NCBI RefSeq assembly: GCF_947489035.1
Contig: NZ_CANLCI010000029.1
Location: forward strand, 1-59,726
Direction: 5' to 3'
Length of the DNA: 59,726 nt
Source: an uncultured Ferrimonas sp.
GTDB lineage: Bacteria > Pseudomonadota > Gammaproteobacteria > Enterobacterales > Shewanellaceae
Position 1 is the first letter of the stretch, and each line of letters starts with the position of its first letter. The notes under the pieces are model-generated. The model did not search any database. It saw nothing but the letters and a program-made list of their open reading frames with translations, and had not been told where the DNA came from. Made by a program: the position numbers and the translations under genes. Positions 25,895-35,370 of the stretch are shown here, in pieces.

Positions 25895-27255
25895 TGGCTT
25901 TTGCGTTATTCCTGTGCGTTTGTTTGGTGTTGCTTACCGGCTTTCCGGTGGCGTTTGCGCTGGCGGGCACCGCCTTATGGTTTGCCTTAATTGGCGCCTT
26001 AACCGGCCACTTTGATGCGGCTTTTTTAGGGGCCTTACCCAACCGCCTGTTTGGCATTTTAAACAACCAAACCCTATTGGCAGTACCGCTGTTTGTGATG
26101 ATGGGGTTGGTGCTTGAACGCTCGAAACTGGCAGAGCAACTGCTGGAAGCGATGGGGCAGCTGTTTGGGCGGATGCGGGCGGGCTTAGCTATTTCGGTGC
26201 TGTTGGTGGGGATGTTGCTGGCGGCCAGTACCGGCATTGTTGGAGCGACCGTGGTGACCATGGGGTTGCTGTCGCTGCCCGCCATGTTGAAGCGCGGTTA
26301 CGATCCCGCCTTTGCCTCGGGGGCGATCTGTGCCACCGGCACCTTGGGGCAGATCATCCCGCCGTCGATTGCCTTGGTGCTGCTTGGCGATGTGCTCTCA
26401 AGTGCGTATCAGCAAGCGCAATTGAACATGGGCATGTTCTCGCCGAAAACCGTCTCGGTGGGGGATCTGTTTGCCGGAGCCATCATCCCGGGGCTGTGTT
26501 TGGTGGGGCTGTATATCCTGTACACCCTGTGGCTGGCGTTTCGTCACCCCGAAAAGTTTGAACCGATTAATGCGGTGCCGCTGGATCGGCAGTTGCTGCA
26601 AACCGTAATGTCGGCGCTGGTGCCCCCCATCGGTTTGATCCTGTTAGTGTTGGGGTCGATTTTGATGGGCGTTGCTACCCCAACGGAAGCGGCGGCGGTG
26701 GGTGCCTTAGGGGCGATCCTTTTGGCGCTGTTGCGCCGTCAGCTTAGCTGGCCACGGATGCAAGAGGTGCTGCAGGAAACCGTTAAAGTCACCTGCATGG
26801 TGTTTATGATCCTGATTGGCGCGGCGCTGTTTTCGCTGGTGTTCCGTGGCCTTGGCGGTGAAGAACTGATCCACCAAGCGCTGTCTGATCTGCCCGGTGG
26901 CGTGATCGGGGCCACCATCATCGTGATGCTGGTGATCTTCCTGCTGGGCTTCATTCTCGACTTTATCGAGATCACCTTTGTGGTGGTGCCCATGGTGGCG
27001 CCAACGCTGTTGATGCTGGGTCTTGATCCCGTTTGGTTGGGGATCATGATCGGCCTGAATCTACAAACTTCGTTTTTAACCCCACCTTTTGGGTTTGCGC
27101 TGTTTTACTTGCGCGGTGTGGCACCGCCGCAATTAACCAGTGGCATGCTGTACCGCGGTGTTGCTCCCTTTATTGCTATCCAGCTGCTGATGATGTTGCT
27201 GTTGGCTTTCTGGCCGTCGCTGGCCACTTGGTTGCCACAACAGATCTACGGTTAA
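25891..27255 (+). CDS. TRAP transporter large permease (DctM-type)
   Basis: A 454-residue polytopic permease with about 12 hydrophobic segments. VTMGLLSLPAMLKRGYDPAFASGAICATGTLGQIIPPS is the DctM signature. VATPTEAAAVGALGAILLAL and FLTPPFGFALFYLRG are also typical. It couples Na+ inflow to solute uptake delivered by the binding protein. The start is ATG at 25891, or the ATG immediately after it. Confidence 0.93.
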   Translation: MMAFALFLCVCLVLLTGFPVAFALAGTALWFALIGALTGHFDAAFLGALPNRLFGILNNQTLLAVPLFVMMGLVLERSKLAEQLLEAMGQLFGRMRAGLAISVLLVGMLLAASTGIVGATVVTMGLLSLPAMLKRGYDPAFASGAICATGTLGQIIPPSIALVLLGDVLSSAYQQAQLNMGMFSPKTVSVGDLFAGAIIPGLCLVGLYILYTLWLAFRHPEKFEPINAVPLDRQLLQTVMSALVPPIGLILLVLGSILMGVATPTEAAAVGALGAILLALLRRQLSWPRMQEVLQETVKVTCMVFMILIGAALFSLVFRGLGGEELIHQALSDLPGGVIGATIIVMLVIFLLGFILDFIEITFVVVPMVAPTLLMLGLDPVWLGIMIGLNLQTSFLTPPFGFALFYLRGVAPPQLTSGMLYRGVAPFIAIQLLMMLLLAFWPSLATWLPQQIYG

Positions 27256-27276
27256 TTACCCTCAAGGAGAATGTGT

Positions 27277-28368
27277 ATGCGTATATGGAAACGAATGACC
27301 GCAGCAGTGGCACTGCTGTCCCTGCTTGGCTGTGCGCCAGAGCAACAGCAGCAACCAACCGCCACGGCAGAGCCAGCCAAAACCTACCAATGGAAGATGG
27401 TGACCACGTGGCCGAAGAATTTTCCTGGCCTAGGGGTGGCACCAGAACGCTTTGCCGAGAAAGTGGCGACCATGTCGGCGGGGCGTTTAACGGTAAAGGT
27501 TTACGGCGCGGGGGATCTGGTTCCGGCGTTTGAAGTGTTTGATACCGTTAGCCAAGGCACGGCACAAATGGGGCACAGCGCCGCTTACTACTGGAAAGGC
27601 AAAGTGCCAGCGGCGCAAGTGTTCACCACCATTCCGTTTGGGATGAATGCCCAGCAGATGAACGGCTGGCTCAACCAAGGCGGCGGCTTAGAGCTGTGGC
27701 AAGAGTTGTATGCTCCCTTTGGCCTGATCCCGATGCCCGGGGGCAACACCGGGGTGCAGATGGGCGGTTGGTTTAATAAAGAGATCAATACCCTAGAAGA
27801 TTTGGACGGTTTAAAGATGCGGATGCCGGGCTTAGGCGGTGAAGTGTTGTCTCGCTTAGGTGGGGTGCCGGTTACGCTGCCCGGTGGCGAACTGTTTACC
27901 GCGCTGCAAACCGGCGCCATTGATGCAACCGAGTGGGTTGGGCCGTACAACGATTTAGCGTTTGGTCTGCACAAAGCGGCCAAGTTCTATTACTACCCAG
28001 GGTGGCATGAGCCTGGCACCGCGCTTGAGTTCATCATCAACGAACAAGCGTTCAAGGGGCTGCCTGCGGATCTGCAAGCGATCGTAACCACCGCCGCCCA
28101 AGCGGTGAACCAAGAGATGTTGGATGAGTACACCAGCCGCAACATCGAAGCACTGCGCAGCTTAGTGGAAGATCACGGCGTGCAGATCAAGCCGTGGCCA
28201 CCGGAAGTGCTGGCGTCGTTGCAACAGGCGGCCGATGAAGTGTTGGCCGAGCAAGCTGAGAAGGATCCGGCGATGAAAAAAGCGCTGGACGCGTATCAGC
28301 AGTTTGCCCAAGGGGTACGTGGTTACCACGCCATTTCCGAAAACAGCTACGACCAGCTGTACCGCTAA
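27277..28368 (+). CDS. TRAP transporter solute-binding lipoprotein (DctP/TakP-like)
   Basis: 363 residues. I choose the ATG at 27277 because AAGGAG is seven bases upstream; the ATG six bases earlier is too close to it. The signal peptide ends in SLLGC, so the binding protein is predicted to be lipid-anchored, unlike most DctP proteins of Gram-negatives. The mature part (WPKNFPGLGVAPERFAEKV, GHSAAYYWKGK, GGNTGVQMGGWFNKEI, TEWVGPYNDLAFGLHKAAKFYYYPGWHEPG) is of the TakP/lactate type, whose studied members bind 2-oxo acids or lactate. The exact ligand is not known. A terminator follows. Confidence 0.88.
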   Translation: MRIWKRMTAAVALLSLLGCAPEQQQQPTATAEPAKTYQWKMVTTWPKNFPGLGVAPERFAEKVATMSAGRLTVKVYGAGDLVPAFEVFDTVSQGTAQMGHSAAYYWKGKVPAAQVFTTIPFGMNAQQMNGWLNQGGGLELWQELYAPFGLIPMPGGNTGVQMGGWFNKEINTLEDLDGLKMRMPGLGGEVLSRLGGVPVTLPGGELFTALQTGAIDATEWVGPYNDLAFGLHKAAKFYYYPGWHEPGTALEFIINEQAFKGLPADLQAIVTTAAQAVNQEMLDEYTSRNIEALRSLVEDHGVQIKPWPPEVLASLQQAADEVLAEQAEKDPAMKKALDAYQQFAQGVRGYHAISENSYDQLYR

Positions 28369-28399
28369 TCGCCTTCGCACGGTTGCGGTGAACTCGATT

Positions 28400-28428
28400 G
28401 ACCCTGCCTGCTGGCGGGGTTAATTTTT
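28400..28428 (+). terminator. Intrinsic terminator after the TRAP operon
   Basis: Imperfect inverted repeat ACCCTGCC / GGCGGGGT with one G-T pair, followed by TAATTTTT. Confidence 0.6.
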
Positions 28429-28473
28429 AACCAGCGAACCGCGCCGATGGAATGGCAGCTAAGGAGCTAACCG

Positions 28474-28983
28474 ATGCCTTTATTAGACAGCTTTACTGTG
28501 GATCACACCAAGATGGCAGCACCGGCCGTAAGGGTGGCTAAGTCGATGCAAACCCCCAGTGGCGATGTGATCACCGTGTTTGATCTGCGTTTTTGCCTCC
28601 CCAATGCCGAGATCTTGTCCGAGCGTGGGATCCACACACTGGAACACCTGTTTGCCGGTTTTATGCGGGATCACTTAAATGGGGGGGGGACCGAGATCAT
28701 CGATCTATCGCCGATGGGCTGTCGTACCGGTTTCTACATGAGCGTTATTGGTAGCCCAACTGAGGCGGCCGTAGCCAGTGCCTGGCGTGCCAGCATGACC
28801 GATGTGATTGCGGTGGAGCGGCAAGAGCAGATCCCAGAGCTGAACGAATATCAGTGCGGCACCTTCACCATGCACTCGTTGGTTGAAGCGCAATTGATAG
28901 CCACGGATATTTTACAGCGTGGGATCGGGGTAAACCGTAACGACAAGTTGGCACTTTCACCACAACAGTTGCAGCAGTTGTAA
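28474..28983 (+). CDS. luxS: S-ribosylhomocysteine lyase (autoinducer-2 synthase)
   Basis: A 169-residue metalloenzyme that splits S-ribosylhomocysteine to homocysteine and DPD, the precursor of AI-2, within the activated methyl cycle. The metal motif HTLEH is in [19 protein letters not shown]; the catalytic cysteine is in MGCRTGFYM; the third metal ligand lies in EYQCGTF. Length and order match the family. AAGGAG precedes the ATG. No lsr or luxPQ genes are in the window. Confidence 0.96.
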   Translation: MPLLDSFTVDHTKMAAPAVRVAKSMQTPSGDVITVFDLRFCLPNAEILSERGIHTLEHLFAGFMRDHLNGGGTEIIDLSPMGCRTGFYMSVIGSPTEAAVASAWRASMTDVIAVERQEQIPELNEYQCGTFTMHSLVEAQLIATDILQRGIGVNRNDKLALSPQQLQQL

Positions 28984-29009
28984 CCCGTCCCCCAGCCAAT
29001 CCATCCCCT

Positions 29010-29047
29010 AACGCCCCCAATTGACGCCGATTCGGGGGCGTTTTTTG
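29010..29047 (+). terminator. Intrinsic terminator after luxS
   Basis: Arms ACGCCCCC / GGGGGCGT separated by about 15 bases, followed by a seven-T run. Confidence 0.65.
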
Positions 29048-29201
29048 TTTTTTGTTAACGAGTTGCGTAGAAGATAGAACTAGGAAACGCAACCTTGCTG
29101 TGTATGTAAACGATATGGGTTCGCATTTGCAATTGTGTAATTGGTGTTGCCATAATGTGGCCACTTTATCGGGCCCATCGTATTGTACATAGGAATCCAG
29201 T

Positions 29202-30914
29202 ATGACCCTCAAGCGTTCAGCGTCAGCCATTTTTGTCTTATCTTGCCTTACTTTAACCGCCTGTGGTGGCAGCAGCGGTGGTGGTGATAGCACCCCGCCA
29301 GTAACCAATAATGCGCCGACCGACATCAGCTTGAGCAGCGCCGTGGTGGATGAAAATGCAATGGGCGCCACCATCGGTACCTTAAGCGCCACCGACGCAG
29401 ACAGCGGCGACAGCTTTACCTTTACCACCAGCAACAGCAGCTTTGCCATCAGCGGCACCAGCCTGACACTGGCGGAAGGGGTGGCGATGAACTTTGAAGC
29501 CAACAGCAGCGTCGATGTGGCAGTGACCGTAACCGATGCGGCCGGCAGCAGCTTCAGCAAAACCTTAACCGTCAGCGTGAACGATCTGCTCGACACCTAT
29601 CAGTTCAACAACAAGAACGGCGAAGGCTCGAGCGTTTCCTACTCGGGGCAAACCGCTCGTCACGTATTGATTGCTGAGCTGAACAATTACATTGGCAACC
29701 AGCTGCAAACCGATTTGGGCGATGGCACCTTGGCAACGCGTGCCGAGGTATTGGCTAAGCTCGACAGCTATTTCCGGATGGACGCCGACACTTACGAATT
29801 AACCGCAGAAAGCATGCTGATTGGCTTTACCGCGGATCCTGAGCAGATCTCTTTGAAAGACATCTCCTCGAGCCATAAGAATTTGGTGGCGAAGGTTGCG
29901 GGCAACGACGCTGGCGGTCAGCACGCCATGTGGAACGACGGTGATTTTGCCGGGTGGGGCGCCAAAGGCAGCACCACTCCAGAGGGCTTGGTGGACATCT
30001 TCTTTGGTTTGTTGGCCGACAACGCCGATGAAATCTTAGGGGGCGCCAGCCGCGTTGATGCTGATGGCAACCCGCTGCCAGTTTACGTCACCAGCACAGG
30101 CCTTGATCTGAAGCAGCTGATCCAAAAGTTCCTGTTGATGTCAGTGGCTTATTCTCAAGGTGCGGATGATTACCTGGATAACAACACCGCTGGCAAAGGC
30201 TTACTGGCCGACAACAGCGCCAACGTTACCGGCAAGCCTTACACCGCCCTAGAGCACATCTACGACGAGGGCTTCGGTTACTTCGGTGCCGCCCGTGATT
30301 ACCTTGATTACAGCGACGACGAAGTGGCCAGCAAAGGCGGCCGCGATGGCTGGCAAGGCAAGCACGATACCGATAACAACGGCACCTTTGATCTGCTGAG
30401 CGAGTACAACTTTGGCAACTCGGTTAACGCGGCTAAGCGCGATCGCGGCGCCACCACCGAGCTCGATTACAGCAAAACCGCCATGGATAACTTCCTGCTG
30501 GGGCGCCAGTTGATTGCCGACACGAATGCGGCATTAACCGAGGCCCAGATGACCGAGCTTGAAGGCTACGTCAGCAAGGCATTGGATGCGTGGGAGCGGT
30601 CGATTGTGGCGACCGTGGTGCACTACATCAACGACACCAGCGCCGATCTGGCCAACTTCGACAGCGACAATTTCAACTTCACCGATACCGCCAAGCATTG
30701 GGCCGAGATGAAAGGTTTCGCACTGGGGATCCAGTTCAACCGAGCCAGCCCGATGACGTCGGCGCAGTTTGAGCAGTTGCACAACCTGCTGGCGGATGCA
30801 CCGGTGTTAACCGATGCCGCCGCTGTGACGCAATACCGTGCTGATCTGATGACCGCCCGTGATTTGATTGAAACCGTCTACGGTTTTGACGCTGCCGATG
30901 TGGCTAACTGGTAA
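29202..30914 (+). CDS. DUF4856 lipoprotein with N-terminal cadherin-like domain
   Basis: 570 residues. The signal peptide ends LTAC (Cys21), followed by a Gly/Ser-rich linker. Residues about 38-128 form one cadherin-like or Ig-like repeat (APTDISLSSAVVDENAMGATIGTLSATDADSGDSFTF). The remainder matches DUF4856: YQFNNKNGEGSSVSYSGQTARHVLIAELNNYI, then NFGNSVNAAKRDRGATTELDYSKTAMDNFLLGRQLI. DUF4856 proteins often sit beside imelysins and TonB receptors, as here, and are suspected outer-membrane iron or metal-uptake partners; no function is proven. A terminator overlaps the gap to the imelysin gene. Confidence 0.85.
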   Translation: MTLKRSASAIFVLSCLTLTACGGSSGGGDSTPPVTNNAPTDISLSSAVVDENAMGATIGTLSATDADSGDSFTFTTSNSSFAISGTSLTLAEGVAMNFEANSSVDVAVTVTDAAGSSFSKTLTVSVNDLLDTYQFNNKNGEGSSVSYSGQTARHVLIAELNNYIGNQLQTDLGDGTLATRAEVLAKLDSYFRMDADTYELTAESMLIGFTADPEQISLKDISSSHKNLVAKVAGNDAGGQHAMWNDGDFAGWGAKGSTTPEGLVDIFFGLLADNADEILGGASRVDADGNPLPVYVTSTGLDLKQLIQKFLLMSVAYSQGADDYLDNNTAGKGLLADNSANVTGKPYTALEHIYDEGFGYFGAARDYLDYSDDEVASKGGRDGWQGKHDTDNNGTFDLLSEYNFGNSVNAAKRDRGATTELDYSKTAMDNFLLGRQLIADTNAALTEAQMTELEGYVSKALDAWERSIVATVVHYINDTSADLANFDSDNFNFTDTAKHWAEMKGFALGIQFNRASPMTSAQFEQLHNLLADAPVLTDAAAVTQYRADLMTARDLIETVYGFDAADVANW

Positions 30915-30930
30915 TCACTTGGTTTAATAA

Positions 30931-30964
30931 GAAAAAGCCTGACCTGAAAGGGTCGGGCTTTTGT
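30931..30964 (+). terminator. Intrinsic terminator between the DUF4856 and imelysin genes
   Basis: Arms AAGCCTGACC / GGTCGGGCTT with one wobble pair and a six-base loop, then a short T run. It lies within 20 bases of the imelysin start, so it may attenuate rather than fully stop transcription into the next genes. Confidence 0.7.
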
Positions 30965-30981
30965 CGTATATGGATAATATG

Positions 30982-32193
30982 ATGAAAACACAGACGTCTC
31001 TTGCGGTTGCTGTACTTGGCGCCACGCTATTAAGCGGTTGTGGTGAGAGCAGCTCCAGCAGTGCTGGCCCCGATTTTGGTGGCGGCAACAACGGCGGCAC
31101 CCCACCGCCCACCACCGAATTTAACCAAGCCCAGCTGGTGGCGAACTTAGCGGATAACGTGATCAGCCCAGTGTTTGCCAGTGCAGCCACCGCCGCCACC
31201 GAGCTGAATGGCGCCCTTGGCGGCTATTGCGCTGCGCTGCAAAGCGGCACCGATGTGGCCGCGGCGGCGCAACTGGCGCAAACCCAGTGGTTAGCCACCA
31301 TGGCGTGGTGGCAACAAGCGGAGTTGATGCAACTGGGGCCACTGCACCGCGACACCGGCCTGCGTAACAAGATCTACTCCTGGCCCGTGGTGAATCGCTG
31401 CGCGGTGGATCAAGAAGTGGTGCTGTTTGAATCGGGCCAGATCAACGGCCAACCTTACGACATCAGCAGTCGTACCGATCCGCGCAAAGGCTTAGACGCC
31501 CTTGAGTATCTGCTGTTTGCGCCGTCGCTGGATCACCGGTGTCCAGCCAGCGTTGCGCCTGCCAACTGGAACAGCCGCAGCGACGACGACCGCCGTCTGG
31601 CCCGTTGCCAGTTTGCTGCCGCCGCCGCGGCGGATCTAGTGACCAACCTCAACAGCCTTAACAGCCAATGGCAAAGTTTCAGTGTCGATCTGAAAAACGC
31701 CGGTCAGCCCGGCAGCAGCTATGGCGACATTCACGATGCGGTTAACGATCTGAGCGATGGCCTGTTTTATCTCGACAGCATCAGCAAAGACGCCAAACTG
31801 AACTTCCCACTGCAAACCTACGCCAACAACTGCGACGCCGACTGCGCCAATGCGTTGGAATCGGGGCTCAGTGGCAGTTCGCTGGCCAACGTGGGCAACA
31901 ACCTCACCGCGTTTCGAGCGTTGTTTGCCGGGCACGACGGCATCGGTTTTGATGATTACTTGATTGAAGTCGGCAGCAATGAACTGGCTCAGCAGATGTT
32001 GGCAAACCTTGATACCGCCATCGCCAGCCAAACCGAATTGGGCGCGTCACTGGTGCAACAGTTGCAACAAACCCCCGCTCAGGTGCAGCAGCTGCACGAT
32101 CAAACCAAAGCGGTAACGGATCAACTGAAAGTGGATTTCATTAATAGTTTGGCGCTGGATCTGCCGCCGACCTCTGCCGGAGATAACGACTGA
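30982..32193 (+). CDS. Imelysin-family (M75-like) lipoprotein
   Basis: 403 residues from the ATG at 30982; other in-frame starts lie just upstream and the choice is uncertain. The lipobox LLSGC is at about residues 16-20, followed by a Gly/Pro-rich linker. The helical imelysin domain contains WWQQAELMQLGPLHRDTGLRNKIYSWP and GLDALEYLLFAP. The usual imelysin motif is GxHxxE; here the histidine is replaced by Asp. Cysteine pairs (NRCAVD, NNCDADCANA) may be disulfides. Family members such as IrpA are linked to iron uptake. The stop overlaps the receptor start by one base. Confidence 0.85.
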   Translation: MKTQTSLAVAVLGATLLSGCGESSSSSAGPDFGGGNNGGTPPPTTEFNQAQLVANLADNVISPVFASAATAATELNGALGGYCAALQSGTDVAAAAQLAQTQWLATMAWWQQAELMQLGPLHRDTGLRNKIYSWPVVNRCAVDQEVVLFESGQINGQPYDISSRTDPRKGLDALEYLLFAPSLDHRCPASVAPANWNSRSDDDRRLARCQFAAAAAADLVTNLNSLNSQWQSFSVDLKNAGQPGSSYGDIHDAVNDLSDGLFYLDSISKDAKLNFPLQTYANNCDADCANALESGLSGSSLANVGNNLTAFRALFAGHDGIGFDDYLIEVGSNELAQQMLANLDTAIASQTELGASLVQQLQQTPAQVQQLHDQTKAVTDQLKVDFINSLALDLPPTSAGDND

Positions 32194-34394
32194 TGGCGCG
32201 TACTTTATTCCCTTTAAGCCGCGTGGGGCTGCTGGTGAGCGCCGCACTGATCGCGCCGTTGGCCGCGGCCGCGCCAGACAACGGTTACGTTGAAACCATT
32301 CAAATCTTAGGGCAGAAGGACAGCCTGCGTACCGAGGCGGGGTCGACCACCATCATCGACGAGCAACAGCTGCAGAAGTTTGCCTTTGACGACATCGAGC
32401 GGATCTTAGCAACGGTGCCCGGGGTGAATATTCGCAGCGAAGATGGCTACGGCTTGCGCCCAAACATCGGCTTTCGGGGGGTGACCCCAGAGCGCAGTAA
32501 GAAGATCACCTTGATGGAAGATGGGGTGTTGATCGCCCCTGCGCCGTATTCAGCCTCGGCGGCCTACTATTTCCCGTTGATGAGCAAGATGACCGCGGTG
32601 GAGGTATTTAAAGGCCCAGCGGCGATCAAGTATGGCCCCTACACCGTAGCCGGTGCGTTAAACCTGGTTACCCGCGCCGTACCAGACAGTACCGCCGCGA
32701 TGATGGACGTGGCGCTTGGCAGCGATGGCTACCTGAAAGCCCACGGCTATTACGGCGATCGCCTTGGTGATGTGGGCGTGTTGCTGGAAGGGGTTCACGT
32801 TGAAAGCGATGGCTATAAAACCATTGATGGTGGCGGCGACAGTGGCTTTGATAAAAATGAGCTGATGGCCAAGCTGCGCTACGACATTGGTGGCGACAAG
32901 GTGAATCAAACCATCGAATTCAAAGCGGTGTACGCCGATGAGAGCTCGGACGAAACCTATTTGGGGTTAACCGACAGCGACTTCGATGCCAACCCCAATC
33001 GCCGTTATGCCGCCAGTAGCTTGGATCAAATGAACTGGGATCACACTCAGTTTCAGTTGACTCACTTCATTGCGGGCAACGGCTTCGACATGAGCACCAA
33101 ACTGTATCGCAACGATCTGTCGCGGGCGTGGCGTAAAATCAACGGCTTTGCCGGTGGCCCAGATCTGTCTGCGCTGTTGCAAAACCCAAACAGTGGCATT
33201 AACGAACAGTTCTATCAGGTGCTTATCGGTGCGGCGGATTCCAGCTCGCCGCTGGGGATCGACACCCTTGCCATCGGCACCAATGATCGCGACTACTACG
33301 CACAGGGGATCGCCTCAGACTTACGCTGGGCGCTGCCGCTGTGGGGGATGGAGCACAACGTTCACGCTGGGATCCGTTTCCACCAAGATCAGATAGAGCG
33401 TAACCAGTACGAAGATCCCTACCTGATGCAAAGCGGCCAACTGGTCTCAGACAATAACCCGCGTCAGCTTAATACCCTAAACCGTGAAAAGACCGACGCT
33501 TGGTCGCTGTATCTGCAAGACACCGTCGCCTTTGGCCAACTGGAAGTCACCGCCGGTGTGCGTGGTGAATTTCTTGAGATGGAATACCAAAACCGCTTAG
33601 CGGGGCAGGGTGGCGACTACTTGGATAAATCCACCGACGTGTGGCTGCCGGGGATTAGCGCCTTTTATCGCGTCAACGATGATTTTGGGGTGTTTGCCGG
33701 CATTCACGAAGGCTTTGTGCCCACCAGCCCCCAGCAGGATCCGCGCATCAGCAGTGAAAGCAGCGTGAACTACGAGTTGGGTGGCCGTTACCACAGCCAA
33801 GACAGCAAGCTGGAAATGGTGCTGTTTTTTAACGATTTCGACAACCTTAAAGAGAGCTGTACCTTCTCGGCTGCGGCCTCGTGCAGCAACAACGTCGACG
33901 CGGAGTTTAATGGCGGCGCGGTGGAGGTGTTCGGTTTAGAGTTTAGCGGTGAACAGTTGCTGCGAGCCGGAGGATTAGAGTTTCCCTTGTCGCTGGTCTA
34001 CAGCTACACCGATTCCGAGTTTCAAACCAGTTTTGAATCGGACTTCACTATGTGGGGCAACGTGGAAGCGGGGGACGAACTGCCGTATCTGCCAGCCCAT
34101 CAGCTGACCGTTGGCGCTGGGGTAACCGGCAATAAATGGAGTTTGGATCTGCAGGGGCGTTACGTCAGTGAAATGAAAGAAGCCTCGGGCAGTGGCGTGA
34201 CGTTAAGCGGGGTCGAAACCGAATCGTTGTTCACCCTTGATGTTGCCGCCAGTTGGGATTTCGACAGCTACGGTAAGATCTACGGTAAGGTTGATAACCT
34301 GCTGGATGAACAGCAGATCGTGAGCCGTCGTCCGTTTGGGGCACGGCCAAATCGGCCTCAGCAGTTGGTGTTGGGTTATCGCGTAGTCTACTGA
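32193..34394 (+). CDS. TonB-dependent outer-membrane receptor, FecA-like
   Basis: 733 residues with a signal peptide (cleavage near AAAA-PD). The plug domain covers about 45-165 (ILATVPGVNIRSEDGYGLRPNIGFRGVTPERSKKITLMEDGVLIAP, then VEVFKGPAAIKYGP and GALNLVTR). The beta-barrel follows, ending in an aromatic residue (GYRVVY), as outer-membrane barrels do. The plug is closest in style to FecA-type receptors. Substrate is probably an iron chelate but not provable. It overlaps the imelysin gene by one base, so it is co-translated with it. Confidence 0.9.
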   Translation: MARTLFPLSRVGLLVSAALIAPLAAAAPDNGYVETIQILGQKDSLRTEAGSTTIIDEQQLQKFAFDDIERILATVPGVNIRSEDGYGLRPNIGFRGVTPERSKKITLMEDGVLIAPAPYSASAAYYFPLMSKMTAVEVFKGPAAIKYGPYTVAGALNLVTRAVPDSTAAMMDVALGSDGYLKAHGYYGDRLGDVGVLLEGVHVESDGYKTIDGGGDSGFDKNELMAKLRYDIGGDKVNQTIEFKAVYADESSDETYLGLTDSDFDANPNRRYAASSLDQMNWDHTQFQLTHFIAGNGFDMSTKLYRNDLSRAWRKINGFAGGPDLSALLQNPNSGINEQFYQVLIGAADSSSPLGIDTLAIGTNDRDYYAQGIASDLRWALPLWGMEHNVHAGIRFHQDQIERNQYEDPYLMQSGQLVSDNNPRQLNTLNREKTDAWSLYLQDTVAFGQLEVTAGVRGEFLEMEYQNRLAGQGGDYLDKSTDVWLPGISAFYRVNDDFGVFAGIHEGFVPTSPQQDPRISSESSVNYELGGRYHSQDSKLEMVLFFNDFDNLKESCTFSAAASCSNNVDAEFNGGAVEVFGLEFSGEQLLRAGGLEFPLSLVYSYTDSEFQTSFESDFTMWGNVEAGDELPYLPAHQLTVGAGVTGNKWSLDLQGRYVSEMKEASGSGVTLSGVETESLFTLDVAASWDFDSYGKIYGKVDNLLDEQQIVSRRPFGARPNRPQQLVLGYRVVY

Positions 34395-34401
34395 GGTCGG
34401 T

Positions 34402-35370
34402 ATGGAGTGGGTTAACTTTCTTGGCACCAATCTGGCGCAGCTGGCGGGTTACCTAACCGACGCCAACAAGCGCCTGTTCTGGGCGTATTTGCTGGGGGCG
34501 TTGTTGTTAACGCTGCCGCTGTATTTACGCCAACGCCAAGGGGGCAAATCCTGGTGGCAGCTGCTGTTTCCTGCTGCGGTGTACCGACACCGTTCGGTGC
34601 GGCACGATGTGGCGCTGCTGCTGTTGAATAAACTGCTTAAAGCGGCGCTGTTTGCGCCGCTCTTGCTGACCATGGTGCCGGTTGCGTTGGCCACCACTGA
34701 GCTGCTGGAAGGGCTGTTTGGTGCGCCGCTGCATCTGGGCTGGTCGCCATGGTGGGTGATGACCGCATTTACCCTGCTGCTGTTTGTGCTGGATGATTTC
34801 AGTCGATTTTTGTTGCACCTATTACTGCATAAAATACCGCTGCTGTGGGATTACCATAAAGTGCACCACAGCGCGCCGGTGCTAACGCCACTCACCATCT
34901 ACCGCAGCCACCCGCTTGAAAGCTACCTGTACGCTTGCCGCATGGCGTTGTCACAGGGGATCGCCGTTGGTTTGGGTTATTTCCTGTTTGGCACCAGCTT
35001 GCAAGTGCACGAGATTTTAGGGGCAAACGTGCTGGTATTTGTGTTTAATCTGCTGGGTTCTAACCTGCGCCACAGTCATTTGTGGCTCAGTTGGGGGCAA
35101 TGGTTGGAAGGCTGGTTTATCAGCCCGGCGCAACATCAACTGCACCACAGCAGCGATCCGGCTCATCGAGATTGCAATCTGGGTTCGGCCTTGGCCATTT
35201 GGGATCGCGCTTATGGCAGCTTAATTAAGGCCCATCAGGCGCAACCGGACACCCTGCAATTTGGGTGCGGAGCCGCCGCTGGTCACGACAGCGTGCGTGG
35301 CCTTTATCTGCAACCACTTAAAGACAACGCCCTGCGCTTACGGCGTAAGTGGCCAGCCGCCACGCGTTGA
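34402..35370 (+). CDS. Fatty acid hydroxylase/sterol desaturase family membrane protein
   Basis: A 322-residue membrane protein with about five hydrophobic segments. The histidine boxes that bind the di-iron centre are HLLLH, HKVHH and HQLHH, in the order and spacing of the family. Such enzymes hydroxylate or desaturate lipid substrates with O2; the substrate here is unknown. It starts eight bases after the receptor stop, so it belongs to the same operon. A link between membrane lipid oxidation and the uptake system is not known to me and is noted as a curiosity. Confidence 0.87.
   Translation: MEWVNFLGTNLAQLAGYLTDANKRLFWAYLLGALLLTLPLYLRQRQGGKSWWQLLFPAAVYRHRSVRHDVALLLLNKLLKAALFAPLLLTMVPVALATTELLEGLFGAPLHLGWSPWWVMTAFTLLLFVLDDFSRFLLHLLLHKIPLLWDYHKVHHSAPVLTPLTIYRSHPLESYLYACRMALSQGIAVGLGYFLFGTSLQVHEILGANVLVFVFNLLGSNLRHSHLWLSWGQWLEGWFISPAQHQLHHSSDPAHRDCNLGSALAIWDRAYGSLIKAHQAQPDTLQFGCGAAAGHDSVRGLYLQPLKDNALRLRRKWPAATR

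Noticed and set aside
29100..29201. Fur box upstream of the DUF4856 gene
   Set aside because: No 7-1-7 palindrome close to the Fur consensus could be found by eye.
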